19,529 bases of DNA from CALMNV01 sp035688975 (GCF_035688975.1 NZ_DASSMH010000150.1:1-19529); one strand, 5' to 3'; shown: positions 1 to 11,165, counted from the stretch's first letter. Notes: generated from the sequence alone by a model not told the origin. Program-made: numbers and translations.

Positions 1-14
1 CAGCCAGGGGGCGC

Positions 15-66
15 ACACAAGTGGCCACTCGACCAGGCGCGGGCGTACACAAGTGGCCACTCGACC
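15..66. repeat. Two direct copies of an intergenic GTGGCCACTCGACC element
   Basis: The 20 bases at 15-34 recur without change at 47-66, a spacing of 32 bp. The core is ACAAGTGGCCACTCGACC, which contains the palindrome AGTGGCCACT. Two related copies in inverted orientation lie far away at 16562-16612, so this is a dispersed intergenic family and not a local duplication. No coding frame here looks real. A G-rich purine tract (67-108) follows. The function is unknown. Confidence 0.75.
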
Positions 67-111
67 GGGGGAGGGGAGGAAGGCGGGGGGCCGGGCGGAG
101 GAGGAGGGACG

Positions 112-147
112 CCGAAGGGCGGCCCCCTCTCGGGGACCGCCCTTCGG
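112..147 (-). terminator. Hairpin terminator of groEL
   Basis: Perfect 11-bp arms CCGAAGGGCGG (112-122) and CCGCCCTTCGG (137-147) enclose a C-rich/G-rich loop that can pair further (CCCC with GGGG). The hairpin starts 30 bases after the groEL stop codon and has no T-run, as is usual for terminators in high-GC actinobacteria. Confidence 0.8.
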
Positions 148-176
148 TAACTGCTGGTGCGGCAGGAAGGCCGGGC

Positions 177-1811
<1,635 letters not shown>

Positions 1812-1932
1812 TCGGGTGGTTCCTCCCACGCGAATCGTTGGTGGTGGCCCGTATGCCGCCCGCGACGGACGAGGCCGACCCCGGCAGCTTCCGGCGCTGC
1901 GGGACCCAGCCCCTCGGCATACGGTCCGTAAT

Positions 1933-1959
1933 CTGTCACTCCCACCGGGAGAGTGCTAA
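1933..1959 (-). promoter_or_regulatory. CIRCE operator (HrcA site), promoter-distal copy
   Basis: Inverted repeat with nine-base spacing: CTGTCACTC (1933-1941), N9, GAGTGCTAA (1951-1959). The consensus CIRCE is TTAGCACTC-N9-GAGTGCTAA. The right arm is perfect and the left arm has three changes. The site lies just downstream of the inferred transcription start of groEL, so bound HrcA repressor would block transcription. Confidence 0.85.
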
Positions 1960-1963
1960 CGCC

Positions 1964-1993
1964 ATTATTGGCACTCGAGGAGCGAGAGTGCAA
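1964..1993 (-). promoter_or_regulatory. Candidate groEL promoter
   Basis: On the minus strand TTGCAC (1993-1988) is followed after 18 bases by AATAAT (1969-1964), a reasonable vegetative -35/-10 pair. The start point would be near 1957, giving a leader of about 145 bases. The boxes interleave with the upstream CIRCE arms. This is inferred by eye; the exact start is uncertain. Confidence 0.5.
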
Positions 1994-1994
1994 A
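1968..1994 (-). promoter_or_regulatory. CIRCE operator (HrcA site), promoter-overlapping copy
   Basis: TTGGCACTC (1968-1976), N9, GAGTGCAAA (1986-1994). This is the second CIRCE-type dyad, with a perfect GCACTC/GAGTGC core and small changes at the outer bases. It covers the candidate groEL promoter. Two CIRCE elements in series upstream of groEL are known from actinobacteria. Confidence 0.85.
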
Positions 1995-2012
1995 CGACTC
2001 GTCGGGTTCGGG

Positions 2013-2426
2013 TCAGGTCCGCAGCGCCGCGCGCAGCCGGTCGGCGTATGCCGCAGAGTCGGCCGCGTCGGCATACGTCGTCCGGGGCCAGAAGAAGCCA
2101 CGCAGGCCGTCGCCCTTCGTGCGGGGCACGACGTGGACGTGCAGGTGCGGCACCGATTGGCTGACCACGTTGTTAGTCGCGACGAAGCTGCCCTGGGCGC
2201 CGAGCCCCGTGACGACGGCGCGGGCGAGCCGCTGGGTGGCCGCGACGAGGCCGGTCGACAGCGCGGCGGGCAGCTCGACCAGGGTCGGCACGTGCTCGCG
2301 GGGGACGAGGAGCACGTGACCCTTGAAGACGGGACGGCGGTCGAGGAAGGCGAGGAAGTCCGGCTCGTCGAGGACCAGGTCTGCCGGGATGTCGCGGCGG
2401 GCGATGGCACAGAAGGCGCAGTCCAC
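2013..2426 (-). CDS. HIT-family nucleotide hydrolase/transferase
   Basis: A 137-residue histidine-triad protein; the family hydrolyses nucleotide phosphoramidates or dinucleoside polyphosphates in the cytoplasm. The triad HLHVHVV lies near residues 92-98 and a CxxC pair (CAFC, residues 3-6) sits at the N-terminus, as in the zinc-binding HIT subgroup. The length is typical. The GTG start at 2426 is supported by GGAGGG at 2433-2438, six bases upstream. The gene is read toward groEL and its stop lies about 20 bases before the upstream CIRCE element, so read-through is possible, but groEL has its own promoter. The substrate cannot be told from sequence. Confidence 0.93.
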   Translation of the reverse strand: MDCAFCAIARRDIPADLVLDEPDFLAFLDRRPVFKGHVLLVPREHVPTLVELPAALSTGLVAATQRLARAVVTGLGAQGSFVATNNVVSQSVPHLHVHVVPRTKGDGLRGFFWPRTTYADAADSAAYADRLRAALRT

Positions 2427-2519
2427 GCCTCACCCTCCCACGCGCACCGCCCAGGCGTTCCCATGCGCGCCGGCCCTGCGTTGCCAGGCGCCCGCGCGCC
2501 GTGACCGCCCTCGACGCGC

Positions 2520-2553
2520 GAGCTCCCGCCCGGCCGGAGCCGGGCGGGAGCTC
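2520..2553 (-). terminator. Strong hairpin terminator of the glycolate operon
   Basis: Perfect 14-bp arms at 2520-2533 (GAGCTCCCGCCCGG) and 2540-2553 (CCGGGCGGGAGCTC) with a six-base loop. The hairpin starts 38 bases after the permease stop codon and separates that operon from the HIT gene. It is symmetrical and could act in both directions. Confidence 0.88.
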
Positions 2554-2591
2554 GTGACCCCGAAGGCCACTGCCTCAGCGGGCGGACCGCC

Positions 2592-4334
2592 TCACGGCAG
2601 CATCCACGACAGGACCGAGGTGGACTGTAGGTAGACGAGCAGGCACATGAAGACGAGGAAGCCGAGGCTCCACCCCACCACCCGCCTGAAGAGGTCGCCC
2701 TCCCCGCCGGACAGACCGACCGCGGCGGCCGCGATGGCGAGGTTCTGCGGTGAGATCATCTTGCCGAGCACGCCACCGGAGGTGTTGGCGGCGGCCATGA
2801 GCGCGGGGCTGAGCCCCACGTCCTTCGCCGCGGACACCTGCAGCGCGCCGAAGAGCGAGTTGGACGAGGTGTCCGATCCGGTCACGGCCACACCGATCCA
2901 GCCGAGGATCGGCGACAGCAGCGCGAAGGCCGAGCCCGCGCCCGCGAGCCAGGTGCCGAGGGTCGCCGTCTGCCCGGACGCGTTCATGACGTAGGCCAGG
3001 CCGAGCACCGCCATGACGGTGAAGATCGCGGCCCCGAGCTGACGGTAGGTGTCGAGGTAGGACCGGAACGCCTTGGCCGGGGAGATCCCGATCGCGGGGA
3101 TCGTCAGCAGCCCGGAGATGAGCATGAGGGTGCCGGCCGCGGCGAGCCAGTTGAGCCGGAAGGTCGGCAGCGTGGACGCCTTGCCCGACGCAGTCTGCAG
3201 GTGGAGCCCCGGCCACTGGAAGGTCTTCGTCGGCCCGGCGAGGAGGCTCTGGATCGCGGGGATCTGGGTGATGCTGAAGATGACGATGATCAGCAGGTAG
3301 GGCGCGTACGCCCGGAAGACCTCGGCGGGCGTGTCGTGCCGTCCCGCGTCGCGGGCGGCCAGGTCCTCGACCGTGCCGGTGCCGTGGCCGACCGGGTGGT
3401 CGGAGCCGCCGACGGAGGCCGCGGGGACGCCCTCGACCACGTGCGACTGGACCCCGAGGTGCCGCCGGTGGTGCGTGCCTGCCCCGGCGAGCTCGGGCTC
3501 CGGGGCCTCCACGTAGCCACCCGCCGGCTGCCAGAAGCGCAGCAGCAGGACGACGGCGAAGGCTCCGACGAGCGACGCGACGATGTCGGTCAGCTGGGTC
3601 GACAGGTAGTTGGACGTGGCGAACTGCGCCAGTGCGAAGGCGAGCCCACAGGTCAGCGTCGCCGGGAGCGTGGCCCGCAGGCCTCGGCCGCGGTCGATGA
3701 TGAAGACGAGGGCCATGGGCACGAAGAGACCGAGGATCGGCGTCTGGCGTCCGACGATGGAGGCCAGCTCGTGCTCGGGCAGCCCGGTCACCGCGGCGAG
3801 CGTGGTGATCGGCACGGCGAGGGCGCCGAAGGCGACCGGCGCGGTGTTGGCCACGAGCGCGACCGTGGCCGCCTTGATGGGCCGGAACCCGAGGGCGATG
3901 AGCATGACGCTCGTGATCGCGACCGGCGTCCCGAAGCCGGCGAGGGCCTCGAGCAGCGCCCCGAAGCAGAAGGCGATGATGACCGCCTGGATCCGCTGGT
4001 CGTCGCTGATCCGGGCGAAGGAGCGCCGGAGCACGTCGAAGTGCCCGGTGACGACCGTCATGTTGTAGACCCAGATGGCGTTGATGACCACCCACATGAT
4101 CGGGAAGAACCCGAAGGCGGCGCCCTCGGCGCCGGCCATGATGGCCTGCCCGGCAGGCATGGAGTAGACGAAGATCGCGACGAGCAGCGACATCAGGAGC
4201 GACGCCACTGCCGCCTTCCACGCGGCGACCCGGAGGACGCCGAGCATGACGAAGAGGGTGAGCAGCGGGAGCATGGCCACGAGCGCTGTCAGCGTCAGTG
4301 AGCCGCCCAGGGCGTCGGTGATGGGGCGAAACAT
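2592..4334 (-). CDS. L-lactate/glycolate permease, LctP family
   Basis: A 580-residue inner-membrane carrier of the lactate permease family, which includes LldP (lactate) and GlcA (glycolate) of E. coli. The product is hydrophobic along most of its length with roughly a dozen membrane segments, and carries the family signature EALAGFGTPVAI (residues 129-140). A hydrophilic, His-rich loop of about 70 residues (269-341) splits the membrane domain. The ATG at 4334 has GAGGTG four to ten bases upstream (4339-4345). It is the last gene of the aceB-glcDEF operon, so glycolate is the favoured substrate; lactate cannot be excluded because the family transports both. Confidence 0.93.
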   Translation of the reverse strand: MFRPITDALGGSLTLTALVAMLPLLTLFVMLGVLRVAAWKAAVASLLMSLLVAIFVYSMPAGQAIMAGAEGAAFGFFPIMWVVINAIWVYNMTVVTGHFDVLRRSFARISDDQRIQAVIIAFCFGALLEALAGFGTPVAITSVMLIALGFRPIKAATVALVANTAPVAFGALAVPITTLAAVTGLPEHELASIVGRQTPILGLFVPMALVFIIDRGRGLRATLPATLTCGLAFALAQFATSNYLSTQLTDIVASLVGAFAVVLLLRFWQPAGGYVEAPEPELAGAGTHHRRHLGVQSHVVEGVPAASVGGSDHPVGHGTGTVEDLAARDAGRHDTPAEVFRAYAPYLLIIVIFSITQIPAIQSLLAGPTKTFQWPGLHLQTASGKASTLPTFRLNWLAAAGTLMLISGLLTIPAIGISPAKAFRSYLDTYRQLGAAIFTVMAVLGLAYVMNASGQTATLGTWLAGAGSAFALLSPILGWIGVAVTGSDTSSNSLFGALQVSAAKDVGLSPALMAAANTSGGVLGKMISPQNLAIAAAAVGLSGGEGDLFRRVVGWSLGFLVFMCLLVYLQSTSVLSWMLP

Positions 4335-4363
4335 GAAGTCACCTCATTGTGAACAGTGGATGG

Positions 4364-4470
4364 TGTGGGGCTGGATGCTGTGGGGCTGGATGGTGTGGAG
4401 CTGGACGCTGTGGAGCTGGTCAGTGGTGGAGCTGGACGCTGTGGAGCTGGTCAGTGGTGGAGCTGGTCAG
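4364..4470. repeat. Tandem 15/16-bp repeat between glcF and the permease gene
   Basis: Seven head-to-tail units: 4364-4378, 4379-4393, 4394-4408, 4409-4423, 4424-4439, 4440-4454 and 4455-4470. The basic unit is TGTGGAGCTGGACGC, with GACGC and GTCAG endings alternating in the later units and TGGTGGAG forms of 16 bp. The array lies between glcF and the permease ribosome site, and its last unit contains the glcF stop codon (4467-4469). It would be transcribed in the operon mRNA as a C-rich CAGCTCCAC repeat. A role is not known. Confidence 0.9.
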
Positions 4471-5882
4471 TGCCGTGCGGGTGCGGCCCGGCCGACGCCG
4501 AGCCGCTCGGGGCGAAGGCCCCGGATCGAGGCGTCGAGCACCTCGACGGTGTGGGCGAGCGCGAGGCGCCGGCCCTGCCGCTCGATGGACGAGGCGACCT
4601 GCATGAGACAGCCGGGGTTGGCGGTCACGAGGAGGTCGGCCCCGGTGGCCAGCACGTTGGCGGCCTTGCGGTCCCCCAGCTCACGCGCGGGGACGGGGTT
4701 GAGGATGTTGTAGATGCCGGCCGAGCCGCAGCACAGGTCGCCTTCCGCGATCTCGCGAAGCTCCAGACCCGGTATGCCGCGCAGCAGCTCGCGCGGCTGG
4801 GCGCGCACCCCTTGCGCGTGCGCCAGGTGGCACGCGTCGTGGTAGGCGACGGCGACCGGCAGCGGGTACCGCGTCGCCACGGGCCCGGCCTCGGTGAGGA
4901 TCTCCGAGACGTCGCGCACCGTGTCGGTGAAGGCGCGGGCGCGCTCGGCGTAGGCCGGGTCGTCGGCCAGCAGGTCGGCATACTCCTTCATCGTCGACCC
5001 GCAGCCGGCCGCGTTGACGACGACGTGGTCGACCCCCGCCCCCTCGAAGGTGTCGATGAGCCCGCGCGCGAAGCGCTGCGCCTCGGCCTCACGCCCGTTG
5101 TGCGCGGAGAGCGCGCCGCAGCAGCCCTGGGCGGCAGGGGCGACGACGTCGAAGCCCTCGGCGGAGAGCACGCGAGCCGTGGCGGCGTTGACTCCCGGGA
5201 AGAACTCCCGCTGCACGCAGCCCAGCAGCATCCCGACCGTGCCCCGCTTCGGGCCGACCGCCGGGGTGCGCTCCGGCACCCTCTCGGCCCGCTCGAGCGG
5301 CGGCGCGAGGGCCTCCATGGAGGCCAGCGTGGGCGAGATTCGGTCGAGGACCCGGGTGCGGCGCAGCAGGGACGACAGGCCGCTCCTCTGGTGCAGGCGC
5401 AGCGGACCGCGCAGCGCTCGCAGCCGCTTCGGGTAGGGGAAGAGGGCGAAGATCGCCCCTCGCAGGGCCTTGTCCCGCTTCGGCCGGTCGAAGCGGCGCT
5501 CGACCTGCCCGCGCGTCGCCTCGATGAGCTTGTCGTACTGCACCCCGGACGGGCACGCGGTCACGCACGCCATGCAGCCGAGGCAGGCGTCGAAGTGCTG
5601 CACCATCGAGGAGGTGAGCGGCTCGCCCTGCAGGCCCTCGTTCATGAGGTAGATCCGACCCCGCGGTGAGTCCATCTCCTCGCCCCACAGGGTGTAGGTC
5701 GGGCACGCCGGCAGGCAGAAGCCGCAGTGGACGCAGTCCGACACGAGCTCGGCCGACGGGGGGTGGTGGTCGTCGAACGCGGGCTCGCCGCTCTGGATGG
5801 GGGTCAACGAGAGCCTGGCGTCGGTGCCGAGGGTCCCGGTCGGGGCGGACACCGGGCCGGCGCCGCTGTCGTGCACAGTCAT
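4467..5882 (-). CDS. glcF: Glycolate oxidase iron-sulfur subunit GlcF
   Basis: Electron-transfer subunit of the three-part glycolate oxidase, passing electrons from the flavin subunits to the membrane quinone pool. The 471-residue product has two [4Fe-4S] motifs, C50/C53/C56-C60 (CVHCGFCLPACP) and C100/C103/C106-C110 (CLGCMACVTACP), then two CCG domains with CCG at 254-256 and 384-386. The ATG at 5882 is two bases beyond the glcE stop and has GGAGGA at 5891-5896, eight bases upstream. The open frame extends far upstream but that part is a shadow of glcE and glcD. It is longer than E. coli GlcF (about 407 residues), mostly at the N-terminus. GTATGCC-type motifs at 4772 and 4977 fall in this gene, the first giving a rare ATA codon. 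Confidence 0.94.
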   Translation of the reverse strand: MTVHDSGAGPVSAPTGTLGTDARLSLTPIQSGEPAFDDHHPPSAELVSDCVHCGFCLPACPTYTLWGEEMDSPRGRIYLMNEGLQGEPLTSSMVQHFDACLGCMACVTACPSGVQYDKLIEATRGQVERRFDRPKRDKALRGAIFALFPYPKRLRALRGPLRLHQRSGLSSLLRRTRVLDRISPTLASMEALAPPLERAERVPERTPAVGPKRGTVGMLLGCVQREFFPGVNAATARVLSAEGFDVVAPAAQGCCGALSAHNGREAEAQRFARGLIDTFEGAGVDHVVVNAAGCGSTMKEYADLLADDPAYAERARAFTDTVRDVSEILTEAGPVATRYPLPVAVAYHDACHLAHAQGVRAQPRELLRGIPGLELREIAEGDLCCGSAGIYNILNPVPARELGDRKAANVLATGADLLVTANPGCLMQVASSIERQGRRLALAHTVEVLDASIRGLRPERLGVGRAAPARH

Positions 5883-5884
5883 GG

Positions 5885-7123
5885 CTAGATTCCTCCGACG
5901 AACCGGCCCGGGGCGAGGCGCCGCTCGGGGTCGAACTGGGCCTTGACGGCCTTCATGAGGTCGAGACCCCCCACCGGGCCCCACACGTCGACGCCCTGCT
6001 TGACGGCGGCTGGGGCCTCCAGCACGACGACGCTGCCGCCGAAGCCCGGCTGGGCCGACCGGAGGCTGGTCACGAAGGCGGCCAGCCCCTCCGCGGTGAC
6101 GTCGCCGTCGAGCGCGACGAGGGCGGTGCCCACGACGGGGCTGCCGCGCAGGGTGGGCGTGACGCCGGCGGCCGCGGCCGCCGTCTCGAGGGCGGCGAGC
6201 AGCCGCGAGAGGCCGGCGATCTCGTGCGTGACCTTGAGCAGGACGCCGGCCTCGCCCTGCGGCTCGCGGCCCCACCACGGCGGGGCCTCCTCCGAGGCGC
6301 CGGCGTCGGGCCCGAGCAGGTCCAGCGCCTGGCTGGTCCGCCGCTCGACGCCCGGGGGGACGCCCTCGAGCAGCAGGCTGAGGGTGGCCCCGCCCGCGGA
6401 CCAGTCGAGCTCCACCGCCGACGGGACGACCTGGGCGTGGGTCACGGCGAGGACCCGCTGCTGGATGCGTGCCCGCGAGTCGAGCGTCGTGGTGACCCAG
6501 CGCCGCGCCGCCGGCACGGGGTGCAGGCGGAAGGCCACCTGGGTGATGACCCCCAGCGTGCCGAAGGACCCGGTGAGCAGCTTGCCGAGGTCGTAGCCCG
6601 CGACGTTCTTGACCACCTTGCCGCCGGCGTGGGCCACGACGCCGTCGGGGCGCACGAGCGTCATGCCGATGACGAGGTCGCGGACCGAGCCGTGGTAGAG
6701 CCGGGTGGGCCCGGTGGCCGCGGTGGCGACCGCGCCGCCGACCGTCCCGTTGCGGCCGTCGTCGATGCCGAGCCGCTGCCCGGCGCGGCCGAGCTCGGCC
6801 TGCAGCGACTCGAGGGCGCGTCCGGCCCCGACGACGCAGATGAGGTCGCCCGCCGCGTGCTCGACGACGGCATCCAGGCCCGTCGTGTCGAGCACGACGT
6901 CGGCCCGCTCCGGCGCCGCACCCCAGGTGAGCTTGGTCCCCGCCCCGCGGGCGACCACGGCCAGGCCGTGCGCCGCGGTGGCCCGCAGCACCGCGGAGGT
7001 CTCCTCCGTGGTCCGGGGCCGGGCCACCCAGCGCGCTGGCACCCCGTCGACGGCATCGGCCTCGGTCGCCGGGCCGGCGTTGCCGCCCGTGGCGGCCCGC
7101 AGGTCCTCGAGAACGTCCGCCAT
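5885..7123 (-). CDS. glcE: Glycolate oxidase FAD-binding subunit GlcE
   Basis: Second flavin-type subunit of glycolate oxidase. The 412-residue product has an FAD_binding_4 domain with VVARGAGTKLTWG (residues 57-69) and the GlcE-typical block KVVKNVAGYDLGKLLTGSFG (169-188). The ATG at 7123 shares a base with the glcD stop (TGATG), and the stop TAG at 5885-5887 lies two bases before the glcF start, so the three oxidase genes are translationally coupled. It is somewhat longer than E. coli GlcE (350 residues), with added sequence in the C-terminal half. Confidence 0.94.
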   Translation of the reverse strand: MADVLEDLRAATGGNAGPATEADAVDGVPARWVARPRTTEETSAVLRATAAHGLAVVARGAGTKLTWGAAPERADVVLDTTGLDAVVEHAAGDLICVVGAGRALESLQAELGRAGQRLGIDDGRNGTVGGAVATAATGPTRLYHGSVRDLVIGMTLVRPDGVVAHAGGKVVKNVAGYDLGKLLTGSFGTLGVITQVAFRLHPVPAARRWVTTTLDSRARIQQRVLAVTHAQVVPSAVELDWSAGGATLSLLLEGVPPGVERRTSQALDLLGPDAGASEEAPPWWGREPQGEAGVLLKVTHEIAGLSRLLAALETAAAAAGVTPTLRGSPVVGTALVALDGDVTAEGLAAFVTSLRSAQPGFGGSVVVLEAPAAVKQGVDVWGPVGGLDLMKAVKAQFDPERRLAPGRFVGGI

Positions 7124-8580
7124 CAGAAGACCTCCGCGATGCCGGCCTCGGCCAGGGGGTGCACGCCCTTGTGCTTGCCGGGCACCTCTCCGCACAGCCG
7201 GGGCGTGGGGAAGACCTTGCCCGGGTTCGAGATGGACGTCGGGTCGAACGCGCACCGCAGCAGCTGCATCGTGTCGAGGTCGTCGTCGGTGAACATCCGG
7301 GGCATGTACTTCGCCTTGTCCGACCCGACGCCGTGCTCGCCGGTGATCGAGCCGCCGTTGCTGATGCACAGGTCGAGGATGGCGCCCGAGACCTCCTCGG
7401 CCCGCTCGGCCTCGCCCTCGACGCTGTCGTCGAAGAGCACGAGCGGATGCAGGTTGCCGTCACCGGCGTGGAAGACGTTGGCCACCCGCACGCCCGCCTC
7501 GGCGGAGATCTCCGAGATGCGGCGCAGCACCTGCGGCAGGGCCGTGCGCGGGATGACGCCGTCCTGCACGATGTAGTCGGGGCTGATCCGGCCCACCGCC
7601 GCGAAGGCCGACTTGCGGCCCTTCCAGAACAGCGCCCGCTCCGCGTCGTCCGCGGCGATGCGGATCTCGAAGGCGCCGTTGGCCCGGCAGTAGCCCTCCA
7701 CCTCGTCGAACTGGTGCTGCACCTCGGCGGCAGGCCCGTCGAGCTCGACGATGAGGACCGCGCCGGCGCCGCGCGGGTAGCCGCACTGCACGGCCGCCTC
7801 CGCCGCCTCGATGGCCAGGGCATCCATCATCTCGATGGCGGCGGGGATGACCCCGGCGCCGATGATGGCCGAGACCGCCGCCCCGGCCGAGTCCGTGTCG
7901 GCGAAGGCGGCGAGCAGGGTCCGCACGTCCTCGGGGGTGCGGGTGAGCCGGACCGTCACCGCCGTGGCGATGCCGAGGGTGCCCTCGGATCCGACGATGG
8001 CGCCGAGCAGGTCATAGCCGGGGGCGTCGGGCGACTTGGCACCGATGTGCGCGATGTCGCCGGAGGGCGTCACCAGCTCCACGCCCGTGACGTGGTTGGC
8101 CGTGAAGCCGTATTTAAGGCAGTGCGCGCCACCGGAGTTCTCGGCGATGTTGCCGCCGATGGAGCACACCTGCTGGCTCGACGGGTCCGGGGCGAAGTAG
8201 TAGCCGAGCGGCAGCACCTGGCGCGTGAGCTGCAGGTTGATGACACCCGGCTCGACCACCGCACGCTGGTTGTCGCGGTCGACCTCGAGCACCCGGCGCA
8301 TCTTCGACATGACGATGAGCACGCCGTCGGCGTGCGGCAGGGCCCCACCGGACAGGCCCGTGCCGGAGCCGCGGGCGACAAAGGGTATGCCGTTCGCCGC
8401 GCACGCCTTGACGACCGTCGCGACGTGCTCGGCGGTCTCCGCGAGGACGACGACCGCCGGGACGACCTTGTAGTGCGCGAGCCCGTCGCACTCGTAGGTC
8501 CGCAGGCGCTGGTGGTCGGTGATCACCAGCTCCTCGCCGAGAATCGGGCGCAGCTGCGCCGCGAGAGCCTGGGCGTCCAT
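7123..8580 (-). CDS. glcD: Glycolate oxidase catalytic subunit GlcD (FAD-linked)
   Basis: FAD-linked 2-hydroxyacid dehydrogenase subunit that oxidises glycolate to glyoxylate. The 485-residue product has the FAD phosphate loop PFVARGSGTGLSGG (residues 67-80), CSIGGNIAENSGG (139-151), and the C-terminal blocks HAGDGNLHP (371-379) and GEHGVG (414-419). The ATG at 8580 is only three bases beyond the aceB stop and has no clear ribosome site, so coupled translation is likely. GlcD resembles D-lactate dehydrogenases; glcE, glcF and a malate synthase in the same operon favour glycolate. One GTATGCC-type motif at 8385-8391 brings a rare ATA codon (NGIPF). Confidence 0.94.
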   Translation of the reverse strand: MDAQALAAQLRPILGEELVITDHQRLRTYECDGLAHYKVVPAVVVLAETAEHVATVVKACAANGIPFVARGSGTGLSGGALPHADGVLIVMSKMRRVLEVDRDNQRAVVEPGVINLQLTRQVLPLGYYFAPDPSSQQVCSIGGNIAENSGGAHCLKYGFTANHVTGVELVTPSGDIAHIGAKSPDAPGYDLLGAIVGSEGTLGIATAVTVRLTRTPEDVRTLLAAFADTDSAGAAVSAIIGAGVIPAAIEMMDALAIEAAEAAVQCGYPRGAGAVLIVELDGPAAEVQHQFDEVEGYCRANGAFEIRIAADDAERALFWKGRKSAFAAVGRISPDYIVQDGVIPRTALPQVLRRISEISAEAGVRVANVFHAGDGNLHPLVLFDDSVEGEAERAEEVSGAILDLCISNGGSITGEHGVGSDKAKYMPRMFTDDDLDTMQLLRCAFDPTSISNPGKVFPTPRLCGEVPGKHKGVHPLAEAGIAEVF

Positions 8581-8583
8581 CGC

Positions 8584-10164
<1,581 letters not shown>

Positions 10165-10176
10165 CGCCGGTCCTCC

Positions 10177-10221
10177 CAATTTCACCTTACGGAATATACT
10201 TTTTGCAGGACGGAGCCTACT
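10177..10221 (-). promoter_or_regulatory. Candidate promoter/operator of the aceB-glcDEF-lctP operon
   Basis: A conspicuous AT-rich island (10178-10206) in otherwise GC-rich DNA, 15-45 bases upstream of aceB. On the minus strand it reads GCAAAAAGTATATTCCGTAA. TATATT (10198-10193) is a fair -10 box; no clear -35 box stands at the normal distance, which suggests an activated or repressed promoter. A regulator is expected to bind here but none is encoded in the window. Confidence 0.5.
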
Positions 10222-10280
10222 GCCGGTCGTCGGGGCGGTCAATGGCCCCTCGCCGATCAGCCCGGAGCCGCCCGGCGGCA

Positions 10281-10286
10281 TACAGT
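10281..10286 (+). promoter_or_regulatory. -10 box of a probable leaderless transcript (MBL-fold gene)
   Basis: TACAGT followed by six bases and the ATG at 10293. With transcription starting about seven bases after the box, the mRNA would begin at the start codon. There is no ribosome site. The box overlaps a GGCATAC motif (10277-10283). Confidence 0.55.
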
Positions 10287-10292
10287 CCCGGC

Positions 10293-11165
10293 ATGTTCAC
10301 CGAGGTCGCAGACCGGGTCCTCGTCGCCCGCTACCGCCAGTGGGACGTCACCGTCGGCCTCGTCCTCGGCCGCGACGGCGCGCTCGTGGTCGACACGCGG
10401 GCGAGCGCCGGGCAGGGACGCGAGGTGCTCGACGACGTGCGGGCGGTCGCGCCGGGCACCCGGGTCACCCACGTCGTCAATACCCACGTGCACTTCGACC
10501 ACACGCTGGGCAACGCCGCCTTTGCCGACGCGAGGATCCACGCGCACGACAACGTGGCCCGCGCGATCGCTGTCGAGGCGGAGCAGGCCAAGGCCCTGCT
10601 CCGCACCGCGCGGCCCGAGACCGGCGACCCGACCGCCGACCTCGCCGACCGGGCCGACGGGGCCGACCGCGCCGACATCGCGGACCTGCTCGCGACCCCG
10701 GTCCGGCCGCCGGACGCCGCCTTCGGCCGGTCCGCCGTGATCGACCTCGGCGACCGGGAGGTCGTGCTGCGGTATGCCGGTCGCGGCCACACCGACGGCG
10801 ACATCGGCGTCTTCGTGCCCGACGCCGACTGCGCCTTCCTCGGCGACCTCGTCGAGGAGTCAGCCCACCCGTCGCTCGGCGCGGACTGCTGGCCGCTCGA
10901 GTGGGCCGACACGCTGCGGAGGCTCGGTGCGCCGCTCGGCCCCGCCTCCGTCGTGCTGCCGGGGCACGGCCGGCCCGTCGACGCCGGCTTCGTCGAGCGG
11001 CAGCGTCACGAGCTCCGCGCCCTCGCCACCGTCATCGTCGAGCGCCGGCTCGCCGGGCTCTCGCTCGAGGAGGCGAGCCGCACGCCTGACGCCCGGCTGC
11101 CATATCCCCTCCCCTGGCTCGCGGACGCCTTCGCCCGCGGCTGGGAGCAGCTGCCGCGAGGCTGA
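10293..11165 (+). CDS. Metallo-beta-lactamase-fold hydrolase
   Basis: A 290-residue MBL-fold protein with the metal-binding motif THVHFDH (H65, H67, D69, H70) and the further ligands H166 (GRGHTDGD), D185 (FLGDLVEE) and H225 (PGHGRP). The fold and motif set fit hydrolases of the glyoxalase II/flavoprotein-like group; the substrate is unknown. An Ala/Asp-rich stretch (ADLADRADGADRADIADLL, about residues 115-133) sits between the domains. The ATG at 10293 is preferred over one at 10203 because the extra 30 residues are Arg/Ser-rich and unlike the family, and because a TACAGT box stands six bases before the ATG. It is divergent from aceB across 128 bases, so the two may share control, though a role in glycolate metabolism is not shown. 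Confidence 0.9.
   Translation: MFTEVADRVLVARYRQWDVTVGLVLGRDGALVVDTRASAGQGREVLDDVRAVAPGTRVTHVVNTHVHFDHTLGNAAFADARIHAHDNVARAIAVEAEQAKALLRTARPETGDPTADLADRADGADRADIADLLATPVRPPDAAFGRSAVIDLGDREVVLRYAGRGHTDGDIGVFVPDADCAFLGDLVEESAHPSLGADCWPLEWADTLRRLGAPLGPASVVLPGHGRPVDAGFVERQRHELRALATVIVERRLAGLSLEEASRTPDARLPYPLPWLADAFARGWEQLPRG

Noticed and set aside
67..95. G-rich run with four G-tracts that could form a G-quadruplex
   Set aside because: G-runs of this kind are frequent by chance in such GC-rich DNA, and it lies beyond the groEL terminator with no gene it would obviously control.
4356..5669. Plus-strand frame starting in the tandem repeat with a pentapeptide-like VELDAVELVSGG pattern
   Set aside because: The repeat-like peptide is only the 15-bp DNA repeat read in frame; the rest is antisense to glcF.
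10203..10292. An upstream ATG at 10203 for the MBL-fold protein
   Set aside because: The added 30 residues are Arg/Ser-rich and unlike the fold, and the extension runs through the divergent promoter region and the TACAGT box.
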